Below are positions 1 through 5,881 of a DNA stretch of 6,176 bases, piece after piece (positions within the stretch are counted from its first letter, which is position 1; each line of letters opens with the position of its first letter). A program made the position numbers and the translations under genes. Source of the stretch: AC-69 sp036519575 (GTDB taxonomy: Bacteria > Actinomycetota > UBA4738 > HRBIN12); assembly GCA_036519575.1 (NCBI GenBank), contig DATDKZ010000061.1, forward strand, positions 1-6,176, given 5' to 3'. Under the pieces are notes generated by a model. The model saw only the letters and a program-made list of their open reading frames with translations. It did no database searches and was not told the origin of the DNA.

Positions 1-2052
1 TCGGGCAGCGTGAGCGGCCCGTTCGAGCGGCAGGTACTGGCCCACGACAGGGTTCGGTTCGTCGGCGAGGCCATCGCGGTGGTCCTGGCCGAATCGCTGG
101 GGCAAGCCCAGGACGCTGCCGAGGGCGTCCAGGTCGAGTACCAGCCGCTGCCTGCGGTAGTGGGATCCGAGGCGGCCCTGGCCGACGGGGCACCGCTCCT
201 GTTCCCCGAAGCGGGATCGAACCTCGCCGACGGGTTCGATACCGAGTGGGAGGCCGACGTGCTTGGGGGGGCCGACGTGGTGGTCCGGGCCCGCTTCCAG
301 AACCACCGGGTCGCGCCGGTCCCCATGGAGACGAACGCCATCCTTGTCGTGCCCGAGGGCGACGGCCGACTGACCGTCTGGGTCTCCACCCAGGCGCCGT
401 TCGACATCCGAAGCGACCTGGCCGAGTGGCTCGGCCTGTCGAAAGACCGGGTCCGCGTCATCGCACCCGACGTCGGTGGCGGATTCGGGGCCAAGCTGGC
501 CGTGTATCCCGAGTATCTGGTCTGCGCGGCCGCCGCGGTTCGCCTCGGCCGGCCCGTTCGGTGGAAGGAGACCCGCTCGGAGAGCATGGTGAACATGACG
601 CACGGCCGAGGGCAGGTCCACGACGTCGAGCTCGGGGCCAGACGCGACGGGACGGTCGTCGGCCTTCGCGTGGATATCCTGGCCGACATGGGGGCCTACC
701 CCATGGCCACCTACCTCCCCCCGACCACGCAGATGATGCTGTCGGGCGCGTACCGGATCCCCCGGATCGCGTGCCGGGTGCGATCGGTGGTGACGAACGC
801 GACACCCGTCGGGCCTTACCGGGGAGCCGGCCGCCCCGAGGCCACGGCCCTCCTCGAGCGCAGCATGAACCTGTTGGCCTTGGAGCTCGGGCTCGATCCT
901 GCCGAGATCCGTCGCCGCAACCTGATCCCGGCCGATGCGTTTCCCCACACAACTGCCGTGGGGACCACGTACGACGTCGGCGACTATGGGCGGGCGCTCG
1001 ACCGCGCCCTGCGAGTGAGCGGGTACGAGCGATTGCGGGAGGAGCAGGCCGCGCGGCGAGGCCGTGGGGACAGGATCCAGCTGGGGATCGGCCTCAGCAC
1101 GTACGTCGAGATCACCGGGTTCGCCCGAGAGTTCGGCTCGGTCGAGGTGCATCTGGACGGCTCGGTCACCGTGCTCACCGGCATCTCCCCCCATGGGCAG
1201 GGCCACGAGACCTCGCTTGCCCAGATCGCGTCAGGCGTCCTGGGCATCCCGATGGACCGCGTCCGGGTGGTGCATTCCGACACGGGGGTGGTGCCGAGCG
1301 GTGAGGGCACCTACGGGTCACGGTCGCTCCAGATCGGGGGCTCGGCCGTGTGGAACGCGAGCCAGGCCGTCATGGAAAAGGGCGCCCTTGTGGCCGCGCA
1401 CCTCCTCGAGGTAGGGAAGGAGGACATCGTCCAGCATGAGGATGGCCGGATCGGCGTCGCCGGGGCACCCGACCGGGCGTTCACGTGGAGTGAGCTCGCC
1501 ACGGCTGCGACCGAGCCTCTCCGCCTTCCAAATGGCCTGGATCCGGGGCTCTCCGCGTCGGGCAGATTCAAGCAGCGAGGGTCGACGTTCCCCTTTGGCG
1601 CGCATGTCGCGGTGGTCGAGGTGGACCTGGAGACCGGGGGCGTCCGCCCGGTGCGGCACGTGGCCGTCGACGACTGTGGCCGCATCTTGAACCCGATGCT
1701 CGTCGAGGGCCAGATCCACGGCGGCCTGGCTCAGGGGATCGCCCAAGCCCTGTACGAGTCCGTGGAGTTCGACGAGCTCGGGACCCCGCTCACCTCCAAC
1801 CTCGCTTCGTACCTGATGCCCAGCGCCGCGGAGCTTCCAGGGTTCGCCTGCTCCCAGACCGAGACCCCGACCCCGCTCAACCCCCTGGGGGCCAAGGGCA
1901 TCGGCGAGGCGGCGACGGTCGGCTCGGCCCCCGCCGTCCAGAACGCGGTGGTGGACGCCCTGTCACATCTCGGCGTGCGTCACATCGACATGCCCTGTTC
2001 GCCAGAACGGGTGTGGAGGGCCATCAGGGGGGCATCCGGCCGGGCCGACTAG
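1..2052 (+). CDS. Xanthine dehydrogenase / form II CoxL-like molybdopterin-binding subunit (5' partial)
   Basis: Large, molybdenum-cofactor-binding subunit of a molybdenum hydroxylase. In this family it oxidises a small substrate while FeS and FAD subunits, not in this window, carry the electrons. The reading frame is open to the left edge with 683 codons. Complete relatives have about 750-800, so roughly 80-110 N-terminal residues are probably missing, and the GTG at position 10 is unlikely to be the true start. Counting from the first codon, visible motifs are QAPF near 131, GGGFGAK at 159-165 (nt 475-495), PYRGAGR at 272-278 (nt 814-834), GQGHET at 399, GTYGSRS at 436-442, VDDCGR near 556, and KGIGEA with the expected catalytic Glu at 636 (nt 1906-1908). 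PYRGAGR resembles the form II loop AYRGAGR, not the AYxCSFR loop of true aerobic CO dehydrogenase, so CO oxidation should not be assumed and the substrate is unknown. Partner genes probably lie upstream. Family call is firm; substrate is not. Confidence 0.93.
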   Translation, partial: SGSVSGPFERQVLAHDRVRFVGEAIAVVLAESLGQAQDAAEGVQVEYQPLPAVVGSEAALADGAPLLFPEAGSNLADGFDTEWEADVLGGADVVVRARFQNHRVAPVPMETNAILVVPEGDGRLTVWVSTQAPFDIRSDLAEWLGLSKDRVRVIAPDVGGGFGAKLAVYPEYLVCAAAAVRLGRPVRWKETRSESMVNMTHGRGQVHDVELGARRDGTVVGLRVDILADMGAYPMATYLPPTTQMMLSGAYRIPRIACRVRSVVTNATPVGPYRGAGRPEATALLERSMNLLALELGLDPAEIRRRNLIPADAFPHTTAVGTTYDVGDYGRALDRALRVSGYERLREEQAARRGRGDRIQLGIGLSTYVEITGFAREFGSVEVHLDGSVTVLTGISPHGQGHETSLAQIASGVLGIPMDRVRVVHSDTGVVPSGEGTYGSRSLQIGGSAVWNASQAVMEKGALVAAHLLEVGKEDIVQHEDGRIGVAGAPDRAFTWSELATAATEPLRLPNGLDPGLSASGRFKQRGSTFPFGAHVAVVEVDLETGGVRPVRHVAVDDCGRILNPMLVEGQIHGGLAQGIAQALYESVEFDELGTPLTSNLASYLMPSAAELPGFACSQTETPTPLNPLGAKGIGEAATVGSAPAVQNAVVDALSHLGVRHIDMPCSPERVWRAIRGASGRAD

Positions 2053-2112
2053 CCATCTTTGTCTAGACCACCACTCCAGAAGTCGGGTGCTTTCAGCCGA
2101 AAACCATTTCAG

Positions 2113-2718
2113 ATGTCCAAGCACTCCAATCGCGGAGCCCTCCCGGCCATGCTCGTGCTTGGGGTCGTCATCGGCGCCAGCCTGGCGATGGCCGGCCCTT
2201 CACGGCCGGCCGCCGTGCTCTCGGTTGGCTCGCCACTCACCGTGGCCGATGAGACAGCGGGATCACCTCGCGCCACCAAACCTCATGCGTGTGCCCAATC
2301 CATCGAAGCCCTGGCTCACCGGGACCACGACCTCACACAGGCCATCGCTGGGGTACTGGCGAAGTGCAAGGAGAACCCGCAGGCCCCCGCGCTGGTGAAC
2401 GCGCTGCTCAATCGGCCTGGGAACGCCCAGACTGGTGGTGGCGACCCGTCCGCAACCGATGCGGCCGCGGGGGCAGGTGGGTCGGGGGGAACGGCCTCGG
2501 CCGGAACAGGAGGAACGGGCGGAACCGGTGGAACCGCCGGATCCGGCTCCGGGGGGTCAGGCGGATCGGGCTCGACAAGCTCGGGGGGGTCGGGCGGCGG
2601 AGGCGGCTCCGGAGGATCCGGCTCCACCGGGGCCGACGGTTCCGGCTCCACGACCGGCGGGAAGGACAACAACGGCAAGGCCAAGGGTCAGTTCGACGGG
2701 AAGGGCAACAACGGCTGA
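2113..2718 (+). CDS. Small secreted protein with Gly/Ser/Thr-rich repeat tail, unknown function
   Basis: I do not recognise a family. The ATG at 2113 is preferred because it gives a classic Sec signal peptide: basic start (MSKHSNR), hydrophobic core about residues 10-26, and an AMA cleavage site at 25-27. A TTG at 2059 would add 18 polar residues in front of it. Neither start has a clear Shine-Dalgarno sequence. The predicted mature protein (total 201 aa) has a short region, about 45-105, with two cysteines (C60 and C85) that could form a disulfide after export. It then becomes almost pure Gly/Ser/Thr/Ala from about 108 to 183 (TGG and GGS units), and ends in a polar tail rich in Lys, Asn, Asp and Gly. 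This layout suggests an extracellular or wall-associated protein with a flexible tail, which is inference. It starts 60 bp after the oxidoreductase stop and could be transcribed with it. Confidence 0.72.
   Translation: MSKHSNRGALPAMLVLGVVIGASLAMAGPSRPAAVLSVGSPLTVADETAGSPRATKPHACAQSIEALAHRDHDLTQAIAGVLAKCKENPQAPALVNALLNRPGNAQTGGGDPSATDAAAGAGGSGGTASAGTGGTGGTGGTAGSGSGGSGGSGSTSSGGSGGGGGSGGSGSTGADGSGSTTGGKDNNGKAKGQFDGKGNNG
2434..2661 (+). repeat. Low-complexity Gly/Ser/Thr-coding repeat tract
   Basis: This in-frame tract encodes residues 108-183 of the secreted protein. It is built from degenerate GGN-TCC and GGN-ACC type codon triplets. The 12-mer GGNTCCGGCTCC occurs three times (2539-2550, 2614-2625, 2638-2649), and GGA-ACN-GGN units run from about 2503 to 2535. 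Such tracts can change length by slippage or recombination, and they are also prone to assembly errors. Confidence 0.75.
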
Positions 2719-2727
2719 GGACGTGAT

Positions 2728-4035
2728 CTAGCCCTCCGTGACCGGTTCGCCGGTCCGGGCCAGACGTTCGATCAGATCGGCCGCCCTGATCGTTCCGGGG
2801 CTGCTCTGCAGCCCGGCAGAGAAGCGAGACAGCTCCGAGGTCAGCCACTCGTTCGCGAGCAGCCGGTCGATGGCGCCCGTCAGCTCCTCGTCCTGGAAAT
2901 CGTATGTCGACAGCCGCACGCCCAGTCCGAGCTCGCCGGCCCGCTGGGCGTTGTCGTATTGATCCCAGAACAGAGGAAGGACGACCATCGGCTTCCCGAA
3001 GTACCAGCACTCGGTGACCGTGTTGTTCCCTCCGTGGGTGATGACCAGGTCGACCTGCGGCAGGATGGCCGGCTGGGGGAGGAACTCGGCCCCGACCATG
3101 TTGTCCGCGAGCGTGATCAGCTCATGTTGCGGCCCCTTGCTCACGATGTACCGATGGGGCGTCTTGGCCAGCACGTCCACCAGGCGCTGCATCAGGTCGA
3201 CGTCCGCGGAGCCGAGCGATCCGAGCGACAGGTAGACCAGGCCGCCCCGACGGCCCAACTGCTCGTGCTCCCGGTACGTCTCGTCGCTCGTCCGCACCGA
3301 GGCGTCGAGGCGATGGACGGTCGGCGGGAGCGGCCGGACCCTGGGGTAGTCGGCCTCCTCCGGGTAGACGTACAGGTTGAGGTATGGGGACTCCCACAGG
3401 TAATCGCGAGGGCCGGGGAGCTCGGGGGCGCCACGGCCCCGGAGCCACCCGTCGAACTCGGCCACCTGTGGCCCGAGGACCCGGTCGTACTCCGACCAGA
3501 ACGGGTCCCAGCCGCTCGGGTCCTCGGCCGGCTGGCCGGAGAACACGGGCGGGATCCCTGGATCCTTCAACTCGAGGGGGTTGCACGAGGTGATACGGAC
3601 CCACGGCCGACCTGAGGAGGGGATGGCGGCGAACGCCACGACGTTGTCCTCGACGATGGCGTCGGGCCCGAGCTCGTCGAAGATCTCGGCCAGGCGGTCA
3701 TCGACGAACATGGCCCCGTCGATCAGGGCCTGCCAAGTCGGTTTGAGGAACGTCTCGATCTGTTCGATGGTCGGCTTTCGGAACTCGGGCGCGGTGTCAC
3801 GGATGAAGTCCTTCCAGAACTGACCGGGCACCTCTTCCACCTCAGGGGGAGGTTGCAACCGCATATGGGCCTCCTCGAATCCCCGGGCCTCCAGGGTCCC
3901 CGCGAAGGACTCCTCGACCACGAACACCACCCGATGGCCGCGCGCCTTCAGGGTGTTTCCGATGCCGATACAGTTATTGGTCGGTCCATACGCCCCCTCA
4001 GGGAAGAACAGGATGGTCGCGCGATCCCCGATCAC
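2728..4035 (-). CDS. GT1 / MGT-family (UGT-like) glycosyltransferase
   Basis: GT-B fold glycosyltransferase of the YjiC/MGT type, expected to move a sugar from a nucleotide donor onto a small molecule or lipid in the cytoplasm. The protein has 435 residues, a normal length. The N-terminal acceptor domain begins with a Rossmann-like strand (ATILFFPEG) and the conserved LKARGHRVVFV at 29-39. The C-terminal donor domain has YLSLGS at 268-273, FLPQPAILPQVDLVITHGG at 318-336, and DQYDNA at 358-363, matching the family's donor-binding signature. The start is GTG at 4033-4035, supported by a GGAGG (plus-strand 4040-4044) four bases upstream and a promoter further up. The usual GHxxP near the N-terminus reads GPTNN at 17-21, so the common catalytic histidine is missing. 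It converges on the secreted-protein gene with a 9-bp gap. Acceptor and donor cannot be read from the sequence. Confidence 0.9.
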   Translation of the reverse strand: MIGDRATILFFPEGAYGPTNNCIGIGNTLKARGHRVVFVVEESFAGTLEARGFEEAHMRLQPPPEVEEVPGQFWKDFIRDTAPEFRKPTIEQIETFLKPTWQALIDGAMFVDDRLAEIFDELGPDAIVEDNVVAFAAIPSSGRPWVRITSCNPLELKDPGIPPVFSGQPAEDPSGWDPFWSEYDRVLGPQVAEFDGWLRGRGAPELPGPRDYLWESPYLNLYVYPEEADYPRVRPLPPTVHRLDASVRTSDETYREHEQLGRRGGLVYLSLGSLGSADVDLMQRLVDVLAKTPHRYIVSKGPQHELITLADNMVGAEFLPQPAILPQVDLVITHGGNNTVTECWYFGKPMVVLPLFWDQYDNAQRAGELGLGVRLSTYDFQDEELTGAIDRLLANEWLTSELSRFSAGLQSSPGTIRAADLIERLARTGEPVTEG

Positions 4036-4039
4036 CGAG

Positions 4040-4044
4040 CCTCC
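4040..4044 (-). promoter_or_regulatory. Shine-Dalgarno site of the glycosyltransferase gene
   Basis: On the minus strand this reads GGAGG and lies four bases before the GTG at 4033-4035. It is the clearest ribosome binding site in the window and decides the GTG start. Confidence 0.7.
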
Positions 4045-4063
4045 AGTGCCAGATGGCCCGTCA

Positions 4064-4093
4064 CTGATACCGGCTGGAACCTTTCCGGGTCAA
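4064..4093 (-). promoter_or_regulatory. Sigma70-type promoter for the glycosyltransferase gene
   Basis: Read on the minus strand, TTGACC (4088-4093) matches the -35 consensus at five of six positions. TATCAG (4064-4069) matches the -10 at four of six, with an 18-base spacer. Transcription would begin near 4057, giving a leader of about 20 bases that contains the GGAGG site. Promoter, leader and start codon are mutually consistent. Confidence 0.5.
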
Positions 4094-4098
4094 CCCGG
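4085..4098. promoter_or_regulatory. Operator-like palindrome CCGGGT-CA-ACCCGG
   Basis: A perfect 6-bp inverted repeat with a 2-bp centre sits in the 78-bp gap between the divergent glycosyltransferase and lipoprotein genes. It overlaps the predicted -35 box of the glycosyltransferase and ends 15 bases before the lipoprotein ATG. Its position suits a repressor site, and the loop is too short for a good RNA hairpin. No regulator gene lies nearby, and a G+C-rich palindrome of this size can arise by chance. Confidence 0.3.
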
Positions 4099-4113
4099 CG
4101 TCGGAATGAGCAC

Positions 4114-4557
4114 ATGAGGCACCGTTCCCCGCTCGTCGCTCTCCTCGTCGTCGCGGTCGCAATGGTGGCGTGCTCGTCTGGGTCCCAATCTGGCGCCGGT
4201 CCCTCGGCGACCAGCTCGCCCTCGGCCACGATCTCGAGCTCACCGACCCCGAAGCCCGCCATCGTGGTCACGAGCCCCCGGTCTGGCGACGAGGTCTCCA
4301 GCCCCGTCAGCATCGATGGGAACGCCGACGTGTTCGAGGCCACGGTCAGCATCGACATCCTGGACTCGGCGGGGAAGCCGATCGTCCGGACGTTCACCAC
4401 CGCGAGCTGCGGAACGGGGTGCCGAGGGACCTTCTCCAAGGCCGTCCCGTTCACGGTCGACACTACCCAGCCCGGCACGATCCGGGTCTACGAGTCGAGC
4501 GCCAAGGACGGCAAACCCATCAACGTCGTGGACATCCCGGTCACCCTGGTGGCCTAG
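4114..4557 (+). CDS. Lipoprotein with Gmad2-type Ig-like domain
   Basis: Predicted surface lipoprotein of 147 residues. The ATG at 4114 gives a short basic start (MRHRS), a hydrophobic stretch at 6-19, and the lipobox-like MVAC ending at Cys20, the likely lipidation site. Met at -3 is less usual than Leu. A Ser/Thr/Pro linker (about 21-47) leads to a beta-rich domain at 48-146. Its features, namely the opening IVVTSP, the segment SPVSIDGNADVFEATVS, a GTFS turn, and the closing VYESSAKDGKP followed by a final strand, resemble the Gmad2 domain (Ig-like, found in spore-germination and other envelope proteins). A CGTGC pair (C99, C103) could form a tight disulfide outside the cell. Gmad2 is often joined to a GerMN domain; here it stands alone, so a sporulation role should not be assumed. 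A weak GGAA lies 7 bases before the ATG. Its stop shares CTAG with the convergent transporter stop. Confidence 0.8.
   Translation: MRHRSPLVALLVVAVAMVACSSGSQSGAGPSATSSPSATISSSPTPKPAIVVTSPRSGDEVSSPVSIDGNADVFEATVSIDILDSAGKPIVRTFTTASCGTGCRGTFSKAVPFTVDTTQPGTIRVYESSAKDGKPINVVDIPVTLVA
4554..4557. other. Shared CTAG: overlapping stop codons of convergent genes
   Basis: The lipoprotein stop TAG is 4555-4557 on the plus strand. The transporter stop is 4554-4556 on the minus strand, also TAG. The palindrome CTAG therefore ends both genes, leaving no room for a terminator between them, so each transcript must run into the other gene antisense. Confidence 0.9.
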
Positions 4558-5828
4558 GCGACCAGGTAGGCGATCGGCAGGGCGGTCATCAACACCAACG
4601 CCAGCCCGACGAGCGCGTTGGACCATCGCCTCCCGGTCCACTTGCCGCAGGTCGGTTTGTGGTTCGACAGGATCAACATGAGCAGGATGAGGGGGGGAGC
4701 GGCCACGCCGTTCAGGATGGCCGCGAAGTAGAGGGCCCGGATGGGGTCGATGCCGACGAAATTGAGGGCCAGGCCCACGAGCATGGCCCCGCCGATCACC
4801 AGGTAGAACTTGCGGGCCCCGCTGAACTTCTTGCCCAGGCCCTCATCCCACCCGAAGGCTTCGGACAGGGCGTAGGCCGAGGAACCGGCCAGGACGGGCA
4901 CGGCCAACGCGCCGGTCCCTACGATTCCCAGCGTGAACAACAGGCTGGCCAGACTCCCCGCGATGGGCCGCAGCGCCTCGGCTGCCTGCTGGGCGGTCTG
5001 GACGGTGGTCACGCCGTGCTTCCCCAAGGTCGCGGCGGAGGCCACCATGATGGCGAACATCACCAGTACGGCCGAGGCCATCCCGGCCAGCACGTCGGCC
5101 CGCATCAGCGAGAGGTGCTCGCGATCGACCGCGTGCTTCTTCTCGAGCTGCTTCTCCTCGACCTCCTCGCTCGCCTGCCAGAAGAAAAGATAGGGAGAGA
5201 TGGTCGTGCCGAGGATGGCGATGAGCATGGCGATCTCGGAGCGGGTCCAGGAGACCCTCGGGATGAAGGTCTGGCGAAGGACGCTTCCCCAGTTCACGTC
5301 GATCACGAAGAGCACCGCGATGTAGGACACGAGCGAGAGCGTGAGCCACCGGAGCACCTTCGCGTATCGCTCGTAGGGGATGAAGACCTCCAGTCCGACC
5401 ATGAGGCCGGCCATCGCGACAAGCAGGAGGGCCTGAGGGACCGGGACCAGCAGCCGGACCGACGCCGCCATGGATCCCAGGTCCGCGCCGATGTTGAAGC
5501 CGTTGGCCGCGGTGACCAGCGTGACCGCCCCGAACAGCACCCACCGCGGGAACCGCATCTTGATGAGGGCCGCGAGCCCATGTCCCGACACCAGGCCCAG
5601 GCGGCCGGCCACCTCCTGGACGGCGGCGGCGAGGGGGAGCGTGATCCAGGTCGTCCACAGCAATCCGAATCCGAAGGCCGCCCCGGCCTGCGAATAGGTG
5701 CCGATGCCGGACGGATCATCGTCCGAGGCGCCCGTCACCAGCCCGGGCCCCAGCCGGCTGAAGTAGCCGAACCCCCGGAGCATGTGCCGGTGCGGGTGGT
5801 GGCCGGTCCGGGTTGCCACGGCTCGCAT
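4554..5828 (-). CDS. Nramp-family (SLC11-like) divalent metal transporter, atypical metal site
   Basis: Inner-membrane metal-ion transporter of the Nramp/MntH superfamily. From the ATG at 5826-5828 it has 424 residues and about 11 hydrophobic segments (roughly 26-45, 52-74, 95-122, 131-150, 161-179, 198-219, 244-268, 289-317, 339-358, 362-388, 404-423), as usual for the family. TM1 reads GASDDDPSGIGTY, keeping the metal-binding Asp (D38) but with Ser-Gly where canonical members have Gly-Asn. TM6 reads GTTISPYLFF, with Ser211 and Tyr213 in place of the canonical Met and His of MPH. The TM8 segment with TGALAVPVLAGS and ALSEAFGW is also family-like. A charged loop (EEVEEKQLEKKH) follows TM6. 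The cytoplasmic start carries HHPHRH at 10-15. Starts at GTG 5879 (441 aa) or ATG 5783 (409 aa) are possible; none has a clear ribosome site, and GTG 5879 would press against the divergent peptidase gene. Preferred ions are uncertain and may include Mg2+ or Mn2+. Confidence 0.9.
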   Translation of the reverse strand: MRAVATRTGHHPHRHMLRGFGYFSRLGPGLVTGASDDDPSGIGTYSQAGAAFGFGLLWTTWITLPLAAAVQEVAGRLGLVSGHGLAALIKMRFPRWVLFGAVTLVTAANGFNIGADLGSMAASVRLLVPVPQALLLVAMAGLMVGLEVFIPYERYAKVLRWLTLSLVSYIAVLFVIDVNWGSVLRQTFIPRVSWTRSEIAMLIAILGTTISPYLFFWQASEEVEEKQLEKKHAVDREHLSLMRADVLAGMASAVLVMFAIMVASAATLGKHGVTTVQTAQQAAEALRPIAGSLASLLFTLGIVGTGALAVPVLAGSSAYALSEAFGWDEGLGKKFSGARKFYLVIGGAMLVGLALNFVGIDPIRALYFAAILNGVAAPPLILLMLILSNHKPTCGKWTGRRWSNALVGLALVLMTALPIAYLVA

Positions 5829-5867
5829 GGTACGTCGGGCCCCGGGCGCGTGCCGTTCCGGCGCTGT

Positions 5868-5873
5868 TACCCT
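5868..5873 (+). promoter_or_regulatory. Possible -10 element (TACCCT) for a leaderless peptidase transcript
   Basis: TACCCT fits the TANNNT -10 pattern and ends eight bases before the ATG at 5882, preceded by a TG-like context. Transcription would begin at or next to the start codon, which would explain why no ribosome binding site is seen. There is no convincing -35 box. Confidence 0.3.
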
Positions 5874-5881
5874 GCGCACCG

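Noticed and set aside
246..1304. Plus-strand open frame of 352 codons inside the oxidoreductase
   Set aside because: It is a shifted frame within a gene whose motifs are all in the main frame; its product is Arg/Gly/Pro-rich low complexity.
2059..2112. TTG start at 2059 for the secreted protein
   Set aside because: No ribosome site precedes it, and it would bury the signal peptide behind 18 extra polar residues; ATG 2113 gives a standard export signal.
2190..2211. GGCCGGCC repeated with a 6-base spacer, a possible strong hairpin
   Set aside because: It lies inside the signal-peptide coding region, far from the gene end and without a following T tract, so it is not a terminator. Gly/Pro/Ala codons in G+C-rich DNA easily give such repeats.
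2434..2661. Repeat tract as a CRISPR array or PE_PGRS protein
   Set aside because: There are no regularly spaced identical repeats with unique spacers, and the protein has a signal peptide instead of a PE domain.
2408..3010. Minus-strand frame of 200 codons spanning the junction of the secreted-protein and glycosyltransferase genes
   Set aside because: It overlaps both genes in other frames and is Arg/Pro-rich, as expected for the complement of the Gly/Ser repeat tract.
2959..3615. Plus-strand frame of 218 codons opposite the glycosyltransferase
   Set aside because: It is antisense to a gene with clear conserved motifs and shows no recognisable domain.
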